64,000 nucleotides of DNA from Rhizobium ruizarguesonis (GTDB lineage Bacteria; Pseudomonadota; Alphaproteobacteria; Rhizobiales; Rhizobiaceae). A program made the position numbers and the translations under genes. Positions 15,275-23,558 of this stretch are shown here, one piece after another. Location: the NCBI RefSeq assembly GCF_012349115.1, contig NZ_PQIG01000085.1, positions 1 through 64,000 of the forward strand, in the 5' to 3' direction. Numbering within the stretch: position 1 is the first letter of the stretch; the number at the start of each line of letters is the position of its first letter. The notes beneath the pieces were generated by a model. That model made no database searches, had not been told where the DNA came from, and worked only from the letters and a program-made list of their open reading frames with translations.

Positions 15275-16270
15275 ATGCTGACCAAGACCGCATCACCGAC
15301 GACGATCACGCTCTGGAACGGCCGTGAAATTCCGCGCCTCGGCATGGGATGCTGGGCGATCGGCGGCCCCTTCTTCGCCGGCGACACGCCGCTCGGCTGG
15401 GGCGATGTCGACGACGATGAATCCGTGGAAGCGATCCACCGTGCCATCGAACTCGGCATCCGCTTCTTCGACACGGCCTCGAACTATGGCGCCGGCCACT
15501 CGGAGGAGGTGCTCGGCCGCGCGATTGGCAATCGCGACGATATCGTCATCGCCACCAAGTTCGGCTTCGCCACCGATCCGGCTACCAAGCAGGCAACCGG
15601 CGCCTTCGCCGATGAGGCCTTCATCCGCCGTTCGGTCGAGACCTCGTTGCGCCGCCTCAAGCGCGAGCGCCTCGATCTCCTGCAGTTCCATCTCAATGAT
15701 TTCCCGCTGGATCAATCGGATGCCGTCTTCGATACGCTGGAGGCGCTGCGCGCCGAAGGCAAGATCGACGCGTTCGGCTGGAGCACCGATTTTCCCGATC
15801 GCGCCGCCCGTCATACCGGCCGCCGGGGCTACGTCTCGGTCCAGCATACGATGAACGTCTTCGAACCGGTGCCGGAGATGATTGCGGTGATCGAGGGGAA
15901 GGGTCTGATCTCCATCAATCGCGGTCCGCTGGCGATGGGTCTGCTCACCGGCAAGTTCACCGCTGACAAGGCAGTGGGCGCCAAGGATGTCCGCGGTGCT
16001 GCCCTCGAGTGGATGGTCTATTTCAAGGATGGCCGCATGGCCCCGGAATTCGCCGCAAGGCTCGATGCCGTCCGCGATCTCCTGACATCAGGCGGCCGCA
16101 CGCTGACGCAGGGCGCGCTTGCCTGGCTCTGGGCACGCTCGCCGCGCACCCTTCCCATTCCGGGCTTCCGTACCGTCGCCCAGGTGGAGGAAAACGCTGG
16201 CGCGCTGGAGAAGGGACCCCTGCCGGCCGATGTCATGGCAGGCATCGATACCGCACTCGCGCGCGTGTGA
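15275..16270 (+). CDS. Aldo/keto reductase
   Basis: 331-residue NAD(P)H-dependent oxidoreductase with an AKR TIM barrel. Visible family features are FFDTASNYGAGHSEEVLG (catalytic Asp and Tyr), IVIATKFGF (catalytic Lys), LQFHLNDFPLDQS (the His position) and FGWSTDF. The start at 15275 follows a strong AAGGAGG; the earlier in-frame start at 15209 is unlikely. Substrate is unknown. Only about 100 bp separates it from recO, but its strong own Shine-Dalgarno suggests independent use. Confidence 0.92.
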   Translation: MLTKTASPTTITLWNGREIPRLGMGCWAIGGPFFAGDTPLGWGDVDDDESVEAIHRAIELGIRFFDTASNYGAGHSEEVLGRAIGNRDDIVIATKFGFATDPATKQATGAFADEAFIRRSVETSLRRLKRERLDLLQFHLNDFPLDQSDAVFDTLEALRAEGKIDAFGWSTDFPDRAARHTGRRGYVSVQHTMNVFEPVPEMIAVIEGKGLISINRGPLAMGLLTGKFTADKAVGAKDVRGAALEWMVYFKDGRMAPEFAARLDAVRDLLTSGGRTLTQGALAWLWARSPRTLPIPGFRTVAQVEENAGALEKGPLPADVMAGIDTALARV

Positions 16271-16277
16271 CGCTTCT

Positions 16278-16376
16278 AGAGCGGTTCAGCTTTTCACGGA
16301 AGCGCAGAACCGCTCTAACTCTTTGTATTCACGCAATTCCGGACGGAAAACCGCTTCGCACTTTTCCTGGAATTGC
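16278..16376. repeat. RIME-like two-palindrome element (copy C)
   Basis: First palindrome AGAGCGGTTC (16278-16287) with GAACCGCTCT (16307-16316). Second palindrome GCAATTCC (16333-16340) with GGAATTGC (16369-16376) around an AAAACCGCTTCGCACTTTT core like that of copies A and B. It fills nearly the whole spacer between the convergent reductase and MOSC genes and may act as a bidirectional terminator. Confidence 0.8.
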
Positions 16377-16378
16377 TT

Positions 16379-17236
16379 CTATGCTGCGGCGCGACGCTTG
16401 AGCGCCCAGCCTTCCGGCCTCTCTTCAATGATGCTGACGGTGTCACCGATCGTGATCCTGCCACTGCCGCGTGGCGTGACGTTCCAGCCGAAGAGCGGGC
16501 CGGGCACGCGCCGGTCGGCCGACATGCGGATGCGGCCCATGGCCGGCATCGGGTTTGGTCCCTCGCGGGACCCGGTCAACTGGTCCTGCGTCGTCATGAT
16601 GCAGCGGGAGCAGGGTTTGACGAGATCGAAGCGGATGCCGGCGATCTCGATCGCGGCCCAGCGGTCCTCCGGCCAGGCTTCGTCCGTATCGATGACGATG
16701 TTCGGACGGAAGCGTTCCATGCCGACACTGCCTTCGCCATGGGCGGCGAGATCGGCATTCAATGCCTTCAGCGAGCCCGTCGTCGTCACCAGGATCTGGT
16801 AGCCGTCGGTAAAGGTGACAGGCGTGCCTTCGCCAGCCCATTCGGCATTCGCCGTCCGCCGCGCCTGCCCCTCGAAGAAGACCAGCCGCACCTCGCGGCC
16901 AAGCCATTCGGAAAGCTGCCGGCTGCTCTCCGGATCGGCGACGGCGGCGCTGACGGCAGATTTCCAAACGATCACATCCATGCGGTTTTCAGGCTGAGGC
17001 GCTGCTACCGATATGTCCGTTTTCCCCTGCATCAGCAGCCGAAAGGCGCTTGCCTCCGGTCGCACCTCGATGCGCGCGAGATCTGGCAGTTCGCGTTGGG
17101 TGATGAAGTGACCCTGCGCATCGGTGATCATCGCCCGTCGGTCGCCGGGAAGTCCGTAACCGTCGATGTCGGCGGCCGACAGCGCAATGCCGCGGGCGCT
17201 CTTGAGTGGGTAGATGAAGAGGTCGCTGACACGCAT
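16379..17236 (-). CDS. MOSC domain protein (YcbX/mARC-like)
   Basis: 285 residues with an N-terminal MOSC_N beta-barrel domain (MRVSDLFIYPLKSARGIAL, YGLPGDRRAMI) and a C-terminal MOSC domain (FRPNIVIDT, FDLVKPCSRCIMTTQD, GRITIGDTV). The cysteine in PCSRC is the expected molybdenum-cofactor ligand by homology with YcbX and mARC, which reduce N-hydroxylated compounds; this is inferred. No ferredoxin domain is fused, unlike E. coli YcbX. Nine bases separate it from the upstream HD-domain gene, so the two are likely co-transcribed. Confidence 0.9.
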   Translation of the reverse strand: MRVSDLFIYPLKSARGIALSAADIDGYGLPGDRRAMITDAQGHFITQRELPDLARIEVRPEASAFRLLMQGKTDISVAAPQPENRMDVIVWKSAVSAAVADPESSRQLSEWLGREVRLVFFEGQARRTANAEWAGEGTPVTFTDGYQILVTTTGSLKALNADLAAHGEGSVGMERFRPNIVIDTDEAWPEDRWAAIEIAGIRFDLVKPCSRCIMTTQDQLTGSREGPNPMPAMGRIRMSADRRVPGPLFGWNVTPRGSGRITIGDTVSIIEERPEGWALKRRAAA

Positions 17237-17245
17237 GTTGTGCTC

Positions 17246-17890
17246 CTAGATTTCGTCCATGAATTCCGAGAGGAAGTCGCGCAGGCTTTTGTCACGCGCA
17301 GCCGCCAGCCTGCGGCCGGTCTCGGTCTGGAATCCTTCCGCCAGTTTGAACAGCTTCGTCTGGAAATGGTCAATGGCATAACGCTTGTCATCGAGCGGGC
17401 GGTCTGCCGCCGCCGGGTCGAATGGATCGTAGAGCCCGGATCCCAGTCGCCCGGCAATATAGAAGCAGCGGGCGACGCCGACCATGCCGATCGCATCCAG
17501 CCGGTCGGCATCCTGCAGGATCTTCGCTTCCAGCGTCTGCGGCGTCACCCCGGCCGAGAAACTATGCGCGGTGATTGCGTGGGCTGCTGCTTCAATATCC
17601 GCCTCGCTCCAGCCGAGTTCTGCCAGGATCGCCGATGCCTTCTCCGCCGCCAAAGCCGATGCTCTTGCCCGCAGCGGCGAATTCTTCTCGACTGCGACGC
17701 AGTCATGCAGCAGCACGGAAGCGGCAAGCACCCGACCGTCGCCGCCTTCTCCCTCATGGATGCGCATGGCATTCCTGAAGACGCGCAGGATATGGGCAAG
17801 GTCGTGCGAGCCGTCGTCGCCATCGGCAGCATGCGCAATCAGCGCCGCGGCAAGCGTTTCGTGTGGGGAGAAAGCTTCAGCCGCGAACAT
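17246..17890 (-). CDS. HD-domain phosphohydrolase
   Basis: About 214 residues with an HD metal-dependent phosphohydrolase fold: His in DGSHDLAHILRV, the HD pair in SVLLHDCVAVEKNSP, and the later Asp in ILQDADRLDAIG. The arrangement resembles YedJ-type proteins; substrate unknown. The frame stays open to 17974, but ATG at 17890 has AGGTGG four bases upstream and is preferred over ATG at 17905. It lies just upstream of the MOSC gene. Confidence 0.87.
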   Translation of the reverse strand: MFAAEAFSPHETLAAALIAHAADGDDGSHDLAHILRVFRNAMRIHEGEGGDGRVLAASVLLHDCVAVEKNSPLRARASALAAEKASAILAELGWSEADIEAAAHAITAHSFSAGVTPQTLEAKILQDADRLDAIGMVGVARCFYIAGRLGSGLYDPFDPAAADRPLDDKRYAIDHFQTKLFKLAEGFQTETGRRLAAARDKSLRDFLSEFMDEI

Positions 17891-18041
17891 AGCGCCACCT
17901 GTCATGAGGAAGATCGTTTTCCGCCGATAGGCATCGGCGCGGAATGGAATGCGGGCGGTAAAAGGATGCGACAACGAAGATCTCAGGAATCGCAGCCGAT
18001 TTTGTAGCGGCTTGCCGTGCGAGTCGCAATCGAGGGGGATC

Positions 18042-19943
18042 TCAGTGCTTGGCTTCAGGAAGATGCGTCACGCCGCCGTTCGGCGGCAGGGAGAGAAGAT
18101 GGGGCACGTCACGCGCCGGTCGCGGCGGACTGATGTGATAGCCCTGGATTTCGTCGCATTCCTCGCATTCGAGCAGCGCCAGTTGGGCGGCCGTCTCGAC
18201 GCCCTCGACGGTGACGCGCATGCCGAGCGCATCGCCGAGCAGGATGATCGCGTGCATGATCGCATGCGCTTCCTTGTTGTCGACGATGTCGTTGACGAAG
18301 GACTTATCGATCTTGATCTTGTCGAAGGGGAAGCTCGAGAGATAGCTCAGTGAGGAATAGCCGGTTCCGAAATCGTCCATCGAGATGCGGATGCCGCGCT
18401 CCTTCAGCGCATGCAGGATCGGCAGCACGTCGCTCAGATTTTCCATCAGCACGCTCTCGGTGATTTCGAGTTCAAGCCGCGACGGCGACAGCGCCGCGGC
18501 GGCAAGCGCCTCGCTGACATCTTGCGTCAGGTCGCTGCTGCTGAATTGGATTGCCGAAACGTTGACGGCGATCTTGATGCCCTCCGGCCATTGCGCTGCA
18601 TCGTTGCAGGCCCGGTGCAAAACCCAACGGCCGATATCAACGACAAGGCCGACCTCTTCGGCAAGCGGAATGAAATCCATCGGCGGAACGCGGCCTCGAG
18701 CTGGGTGGTTCCAACGGATCAACGCTTCGAAACCACAGATGCGCCGCTGCACGAGGTCATAAAGCGGCTGGTAGTGCAGCTCGAATTCTTCATTCTCAAC
18801 GGCTGCTCTGAGGTCCGCCTCCAGCGCGTGGCGCAACTGGATCTGCGCTTCCATCTCGCTGGCGAAGAAACGTTCGCGTTTGCGCCCGTCCGCCTTGGCA
18901 TGTGACAGCGCCACGCCGGCATTTTTCAACAGGATATCGGTTTCCTCGCCATCCTCAGGGGCGATTGCGATGCCCATGGAGACGCTGAGTTCCACCTGTT
19001 TTTCGCCGTGGAGGAATGGTTTGGAAAGCTCCCGGCGGATCCGCTCGGCAAGCGCCGTCACGTTCCGGGGCTGCTGCTTGCCCGTCTGCAGGATGGCGAA
19101 TTCGTCCGAGCCGAGGCGCGCCAGGGTGTTTTCCGAACCGGCCGAGGCTCGGATGCGCTCGGCGACCTGCAGCAGGATCTTGTCGCCGGCCGAAACGCCC
19201 ATCGTGTTGTTGATCGATTTGAACCGGTCGAGATTGAGGTGAACGAGGGCAATCTGCTGATCTGGCCTGCGCTCTGTGAGCGTCGCATCCACCTGCTCGC
19301 GGAAATGAATGCGATTCGGAAGGCCGGTGAGCGGGTCGTGGTGGGCGAGATAGGTGATGCGCTCGGCCGCCCTTCGATCCTCGGTAATATCGGCATGAAT
19401 GGAAATGTTGCTGCCGTCGGAAAGGATAGTCACCATGCTCTGGATGATGCGGCCATCGTCCATCAACCATTCGCGCCGACGGAGACTACTGCTCCTTACG
19501 GTTGCGGAAGAATGTCGCCCGGCCCGCCGGCCGGGCTTGGTGCTGGCGCTCTCCGTGCCGCGCATTTTGGCCGTGAGATCGGCGATTGTCGCGCCGGCAA
19601 TGACATCTTCGTCCGTCAGGTCGAAGAGCTGGCGGAAGCGGGTGTTGGAAAGCGTCAGCCGCTGGTCGGAGTCGAAGACGCTGAGACCGAGCGGCAGGTT
19701 GTTGAGGATGATTTCGAAGAGTTTTTTCTGTCCGTCGAACGCTTGGCTGAGGGCGGAAATATTGCCTGTCAGCGCATGGTTTTCCCTTAGCAGCGTTTCC
19801 GCGCTTCTCTCGATTTCGTCATAGTCGCTTTCATGGACGCGATAGGTCGCGATCACAAGATCCATCAGGCGCTGCGCATCGATCGATCCGTCGGCGGTGA
19901 CGGCCTCGGTGCATTGCCGCCAGAAAAGCGCTTCAGCTTTCAT
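18042..19943 (-). CDS. PAS-GGDEF-EAL protein, probable c-di-GMP phosphodiesterase
   Basis: About 633 residues from ATG 19943 (the frame is open to 20093). Order: an N-terminal helical part, a PAS-like segment (about 90-200, ILNNLPLGLSVFDSDQRL), GGDEF domain (about 205-360) and EAL domain (about 375-620). The GGDEF signature reads LGSDEF, so the second glycine is replaced by serine and cyclase activity is doubtful. The EAL domain is intact: FEALIRW, NVSAIQF, ELEITES, DDFGTGYSSL, IKIDKSF, TVEGVE. No membrane helix is obvious, so it is likely cytoplasmic. Confidence 0.92.
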   Translation of the reverse strand: MKAEALFWRQCTEAVTADGSIDAQRLMDLVIATYRVHESDYDEIERSAETLLRENHALTGNISALSQAFDGQKKLFEIILNNLPLGLSVFDSDQRLTLSNTRFRQLFDLTDEDVIAGATIADLTAKMRGTESASTKPGRRAGRHSSATVRSSSLRRREWLMDDGRIIQSMVTILSDGSNISIHADITEDRRAAERITYLAHHDPLTGLPNRIHFREQVDATLTERRPDQQIALVHLNLDRFKSINNTMGVSAGDKILLQVAERIRASAGSENTLARLGSDEFAILQTGKQQPRNVTALAERIRRELSKPFLHGEKQVELSVSMGIAIAPEDGEETDILLKNAGVALSHAKADGRKRERFFASEMEAQIQLRHALEADLRAAVENEEFELHYQPLYDLVQRRICGFEALIRWNHPARGRVPPMDFIPLAEEVGLVVDIGRWVLHRACNDAAQWPEGIKIAVNVSAIQFSSSDLTQDVSEALAAAALSPSRLELEITESVLMENLSDVLPILHALKERGIRISMDDFGTGYSSLSYLSSFPFDKIKIDKSFVNDIVDNKEAHAIMHAIILLGDALGMRVTVEGVETAAQLALLECEECDEIQGYHISPPRPARDVPHLLSLPPNGGVTHLPEAKH

Positions 19944-20382
19944 GTGAATGCGTCTCGCGGGACGATAGCGGAGGGAAGCGTCCTCGTTTGATGAACGTGC
20001 CTCATTTCGCCGGACATAGAAGACCTTTCTAAAATGAATACAGAGATTGATATTGATGAGCTGGACGCCTGCTGGTGATGCGTGAATGCCCATTTTGTAT
20101 GGGCCGGATTAATATTCGGTTGCAGTGCAGCAGAGACCTCGCTGCGTTAGGCGTCTGTTTTATATGTGAAAAATACCTGAAATACGGAGAAAAGCGGCCC
20201 CCTGATGCTGGCAGAGGCCTGCGCTCGAGCATTCCGTTAACTTTTGTCAATCATCGTTAATGAGAAGTTAACAACTTATTGACGCACTGCGCAAATCAGT
20301 TTAACCACCGAGTCAACAGTGATTTTCCAAGTTCGTATTGCGTACAAACACCACCGGCAAAATGCGGTGAATGGAGGTTTGT
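19944..20382. other. Divergent intergenic region between the EAL gene and the EF-hand gene
   Basis: About 440 bp without a gene. The right half (20235-20330) is AT-rich and rich in TTAA words. It holds a full CtrA-type box (20257-20272) and a possible TTGACG-N17-TAACCA promoter (20279-20307) directed at the EF-hand gene. The left half shows nothing I can name; it includes the in-frame upstream extension of the EAL gene. Confidence 0.5.
20257..20272. promoter_or_regulatory. Candidate CtrA binding site (TTAA-N7-TTAAC)
   Basis: TTAA (20257-20260), seven bases TGAGAAG, then TTAAC (20268-20272) exactly matches the CtrA consensus TTAA-N7-TTAA(C). It sits seven bases upstream of a TTGACG hexamer, a position usual for activation. 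It is about 110 bp before the EF-hand gene. Another GTTAAC at 20236 shows the local TTAA richness. Confidence 0.5.
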
Positions 20383-20724
20383 ATGACCAGCACCACATCC
20401 GTTTCAGACACGTCATATGCATATCTGGCGACTCTTTCGCGTCTCGATGCTAATGGCGATGGCGTCCTCAGCCGCGGCGAACGTGCCGCCGATGAGAAGC
20501 CCGGCATCATCAAAGAGCTCCTCGACGAGGACAAGAACAGCGACACGCAGCCGAAATTTTCCGGCAGCCTGATCGCGCTGATGATGGACACGCGTGACAG
20601 TGCCACGGCAATCAGCATCGCCGTTTCCTATCCATTACAGCAGACCGCGCCGGCGACAGGCGATCAGCCCGAGGATCTCTACCGCAAGACCTACGGCCAG
20701 TTCGATTTCGACGCGGTCGCCTGA
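20383..20724 (+). CDS. Small EF-hand calcium-binding-type protein
   Basis: 113 residues. A canonical EF-hand loop is near the N terminus, D-A-N-G-D-G-V-L-S-R-G-E (residues 22-33), with ligands at positions 1, 3, 5 and 12. A second acidic stretch DEDKNSD (about 48-54) is loop-like but not canonical. No signal peptide or membrane helix is visible. The start is ATG 20383, because GGAGG lies just upstream and overlaps the alternative ATG at 20371. A terminator follows. Function unknown; calcium binding is inferred from the loop. Confidence 0.75.
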   Translation: MTSTTSVSDTSYAYLATLSRLDANGDGVLSRGERAADEKPGIIKELLDEDKNSDTQPKFSGSLIALMMDTRDSATAISIAVSYPLQQTAPATGDQPEDLYRKTYGQFDFDAVA

Positions 20725-20747
20725 ACGGCGTCCCGATTCGGATGATC

Positions 20748-20772
20748 AAGCCGGCCGTTGGCCGGCTTTTCT
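20748..20772 (+). terminator. Rho-independent terminator of the EF-hand gene
   Basis: AAGCCGGCC (20748-20756), GTT loop, GGCCGGCTT (20760-20768), then TTTCTCG. Perfect 9-bp GC-rich stem 23 bases after the stop codon. Confidence 0.85.
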
Positions 20773-20806
20773 CGTTACGTCTTCTTCGTTCGATCTTCCT
20801 CGGTCA

Positions 20807-20831
20807 GGAACACCTTCCGGTTTGACACGTT
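20807..20831 (+). promoter_or_regulatory. EcfG/RpoE2-type general stress promoter of sodC
   Basis: GGAAC (20807-20811), 16-bp spacer, CGTT (20828-20831): an exact match to the alphaproteobacterial general-stress sigma consensus GGAAC-N16/17-CGTT. Predicted transcription start near 20838, about 25 bases before the sodC ATG. In Sinorhizobium meliloti sodC is reported as an RpoE2 target, which agrees. Confidence 0.7.
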
Positions 20832-20862
20832 CAGAAGGACAACCGGACGGAAGGAGATCTCC

Positions 20863-21378
20863 ATGAAAGCCATGCGCATTATCGCCGCCCTGAGCCTGCT
20901 TGCGGTTGCATTGCCGGCGGGCGCTCAGGACAAGCAGACGGCGGTCGCCAATTTCGTCGGCAAGGACGGCAAGGAGGACGGCCGCGCGCAACTGACGGCT
21001 GCCGCCACTGGCGGCGTCCTGATCGAAGTCGAGATATCGGGACTGCCGGCGAATAAATGGGTGGCCTTCCATGTTCATGAGACCGGCCGCTGCGACGCCG
21101 CGACCCATCACGAATCGGCGGGCGGCCACTTCAATCCTGAGAAGGCAGAGCACGGCATTCTTGCAGCCAAGGGTCCGCACGCCGGCGATATGCCCAATCA
21201 ATATGTCGGGCAGGACGGCGTGCTGCGGGCGCAGGTCTTCGACAGCATGGTCACGCTCGACGGCAAGACCGACGGCATTCGCGGCCGTGCATTGATGGTG
21301 CACGCCAATTCGGATGATTATCGCAGCCAGCCTTCGGGTGATGCCGGGGAAAGACTTTCTTGCGGCGTCATTCAATAG
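20863..21378 (+). CDS. sodC: Cu/Zn superoxide dismutase, periplasmic
   Basis: 171-residue precursor with a signal peptide (MKAMRIIAALSLLAVALPAGA) that would dismutate superoxide in the periplasm. All metal ligands expected for Cu/Zn SOD can be matched: two His in FHVHETGRC, the bridging His in GGHFNP, His in EHG and PHAGD, the Asp of AGD, and His in MVHANSDDY. The active-site arginine and second disulfide cysteine are in GERLSCGVI. GAAGGAG precedes the ATG. A general-stress promoter lies upstream and a symmetrical hairpin downstream. Confidence 0.94.
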   Translation: MKAMRIIAALSLLAVALPAGAQDKQTAVANFVGKDGKEDGRAQLTAAATGGVLIEVEISGLPANKWVAFHVHETGRCDAATHHESAGGHFNPEKAEHGILAAKGPHAGDMPNQYVGQDGVLRAQVFDSMVTLDGKTDGIRGRALMVHANSDDYRSQPSGDAGERLSCGVIQ

Positions 21379-21439
21379 CCTACGGCGCAATTCTCAGATC
21401 GGCATCGATTAAGAACAAAATTAGGAATTCGAAGTGCAC

Positions 21440-21472
21440 AGCGCCGCGGGTCTTAAAAAGGCCCGCGGCGCT
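21440..21472. terminator. Bidirectional hairpin between convergent sodC and mscS-type genes
   Basis: AGCGCCGCGGG-TC / GCCCGCGGCGCT forms an 11-12 bp GC stem with a TTAAAAA-rich loop. It lies between the sodC stop (21378) and the channel-gene stop (21481). No long T tail, so the assignment as terminator rests on position and stem strength. Confidence 0.6.
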
Positions 21473-21480
21473 GCAATGTC

Positions 21481-22365
21481 TTACTGCCGCGTCGGCGTCG
21501 GTTTTTCGGCCGTCGCCTTGCCGTTGGACGTTTTTGCCGGCGCGGCATCTGAATCATCCGGCGCAGCGTCAGGATTGTCGTCGAAGGCGAGTTTCACGCG
21601 CTTCACCATGTCACGGCTGATTTGCCACCAGTCACCGGTCTTTGCCCAGTAGCGCAGCGCTACGGAGATCGTGCCGTCACCAAGGCTGTCGATGAAGACG
21701 CTGGGGGCCGGTGACGTCAGCACCCTGGAATCGACTTTGGCAAGGTTCATCAGCGTCTCCATCGCCAGATCGATGTCATCCGCATAGGCGACGCTGATTT
21801 TCAGCTCGTTCCGCCGGGTAGGCTCGCGGGTGAAATTGGTAATGGGCGTATTCCAGAGCGTCGAATTCGGCGCCAAACGGTAGAGCCCGTCGCCGGTTTT
21901 GAGCTCGGTTGCAAACAATCCGATTTCGCGCACCGTGCCGGCCACGCTGCTGGTCTCGATATATTCGCCGACGCGGAAAGGCCTGAGGATCAGCAGCATA
22001 ATGCCGGCGGCGATATTCTGCAGCGTCCCTTGCAGCGCCAGTCCGATCGCCAGGCCTGCTGCGCCGAGGGTTGCGATGATCGAAGCGGTCTGGACGCCGA
22101 ATTGACCGAGGACGGTGATGAACACCAGGATGAGCAGCGCATAGCGCAGCACATTGGTGAAGAATCGCGCCAGCGTCTCGTCGATGCCATGAACGCGCGA
22201 CAGGCCTTCATAGGCCCAGCGGCTGGTAAAACCGGCCAGCGCCCAGCCAAGAACGAGCAGGATCACCGCCCCGAGGACGGAGAAGGAATATTGCACCGCA
22301 AGCGCGCTTGCCTGGCTGAGTGCCGTTTGCGTGGCGAGGAGGACATCGGCTGCCTGTTGTTCCAT
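21481..22365 (-). CDS. MscS-family small-conductance mechanosensitive channel
   Basis: 294 residues. Transmembrane helices lie near 25-45, 68-90 and 92-112. The third matches the MscS pore helix (GAAGLAIGLALQGTLQN), followed by the beta domain (ILRPFRVGEYIE, VAGTVREIGLFATEL, APNSTLWNTPITNFTR). The last 35 residues are a low-complexity Asp/Ala/Pro/Lys tail. It would open on hypo-osmotic shock and release solutes. It is a simple three-helix MscS like the E. coli protein (286 residues). Confidence 0.94.
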   Translation of the reverse strand: MEQQAADVLLATQTALSQASALAVQYSFSVLGAVILLVLGWALAGFTSRWAYEGLSRVHGIDETLARFFTNVLRYALLILVFITVLGQFGVQTASIIATLGAAGLAIGLALQGTLQNIAAGIMLLILRPFRVGEYIETSSVAGTVREIGLFATELKTGDGLYRLAPNSTLWNTPITNFTREPTRRNELKISVAYADDIDLAMETLMNLAKVDSRVLTSPAPSVFIDSLGDGTISVALRYWAKTGDWWQISRDMVKRVKLAFDDNPDAAPDDSDAAPAKTSNGKATAEKPTPTRQ

Positions 22366-22422
22366 GATCTGGCCCTGTCGATTGTAGTGGTCGGGGGCTA
22401 GATGGAGCGGCTGGCGGCAGCG

Positions 22423-22953
22423 TCAACCACCAACGGCGTCCCGGATCGCAAGCACGAAGGGCGCATTGCCGTCGGCATCCGCACCGCGTCCGATTGCCCG
22501 CACCGCCGCGACCAGCCGGCCGCCGCGGCCGAGCAGCGCGTCACCGATCTCGATCAGCCGGGCATTCGGCGTCGCGAAAGGTGAGGCGGCCCGCAGCCGG
22601 TGGGCAAGCGTTTCCTCGCTTTGATCGGGTGCGAGCGACAGCGCGGCGATGAGGGCTGCCGCCGGCGATCGCGACACGCCCATCCAGCAATGGATGAGCA
22701 GCGGCGTCTCCTGTCGCCACGAGGCGGCAAAGTCGATAATTGCTCGCACATGCGTCTCGTCAGGCGCCACGAGGTCGCCGGTGCCTTTGAAGACGATGTC
22801 GTTCATGCCAAGTGTCAGATGACGTTCGGCCGCGATCACGCCCGGTCGGTGAAAGGCCTGCTCCTTGGCGATCAGGCTGATCATATCGCGCGCCTTGTGG
22901 CGCACTGCCATTTCGGCAATGCGCGACAGCGGCGAGACGACGATAAAGGTCAC
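22423..22953 (-). CDS. Protein tyrosine/dual-specificity phosphatase-like protein
   Basis: 176 residues with the cysteine-phosphatase signature HCWMGVSRSP (HCx5R, nucleophile Cys, then Arg) and an upstream possible general-acid region (NDIV, APDETH). It may act on phosphotyrosine or another phosphoester; family members in rhizobia are uncharacterized as far as I know. Its start overlaps the stop of the upstream HD gene by four bases (ATGA), making it the last gene of a coupled three-gene operon with ygfZ. Confidence 0.85.
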   Translation of the reverse strand: MTFIVVSPLSRIAEMAVRHKARDMISLIAKEQAFHRPGVIAAERHLTLGMNDIVFKGTGDLVAPDETHVRAIIDFAASWRQETPLLIHCWMGVSRSPAAALIAALSLAPDQSEETLAHRLRAASPFATPNARLIEIGDALLGRGGRLVAAVRAIGRGADADGNAPFVLAIRDAVGG

Positions 22954-23558
22954 GACACCATCTCCCGCTCGGCCTCGATCGCCGCGAAGCGCTCGCAGAA
23001 CAACCGCTGCGCCTCGATCGCCGGCAGGGGCTCGATCATCAGCATGTCCTTGCTGATGCCGCGCGGCTGGCCGAAGAATTTCTGCGCCTCGGCGGGGGTG
23101 AAGCCGGCGAGCACGGTCGCCTCGAAATAGGCAGCGATCGTGTCAGCCTTCTTGATCCGGTCCTTGAGATCGCGCGAGGGATGCGGCGGCAGGCCGAAGC
23201 GCAGATGCACGGCGGCTTCGAGCCGCTTTTCCACCGTCTTGTAGCCGCCGCCGACCACCGATTTGAACGGCGAGATCATGTCCCCGATCACATATTCGGG
23301 TGCATCGTGCAGCAGCGCCATCAGGCATTCCTGTGGCCGCGCATCGTTGAAGCGGCGGAAGATATCCTCGACGACGAGACTGTGCTGGGCCACCGAAAAA
23401 GCATGATCGCCTGAGGTCTGGCCGTTCCAGCGGGCAACGCGCGCAAGCCCATGAGCGATGTCGGCGAGTTCGACGTCGAGCGGCGAGGGGTCGAGCAGGT
23501 CGAGCCTGCGCCCGGACAGCATGCGTTGCCAGGCACGCGGCGCTTTCGTCGTTGTCAC
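22950..23558 (-). CDS. HD-domain hydrolase, YfbR-like
   Basis: About 202 residues. The HD fold is visible as NGQTSGDHAFSVAQHS, the HD pair in ALLHDAPEYVIGDMISPFK, and a later Asp in KKADTIAAY. The D-x-P-E-x3-GD arrangement resembles YfbR 5'-deoxynucleotidases, but substrate is inferred. The start is GTG at 23558, forming GTGA with the stop of ygfZ; a longer frame to 23603 would overlap ygfZ by 49 bases. Both ends are four-base overlaps with neighbours. Confidence 0.85.
   Translation of the reverse strand: MTTTKAPRAWQRMLSGRRLDLLDPSPLDVELADIAHGLARVARWNGQTSGDHAFSVAQHSLVVEDIFRRFNDARPQECLMALLHDAPEYVIGDMISPFKSVVGGGYKTVEKRLEAAVHLRFGLPPHPSRDLKDRIKKADTIAAYFEATVLAGFTPAEAQKFFGQPRGISKDMLMIEPLPAIEAQRLFCERFAAIEAEREMVS

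Noticed and set aside
16373..18007. 544-codon open frame on the plus strand
   Set aside because: Spans the antisense of two well-supported genes (MOSC and HD) and their spacer; not protein-like.
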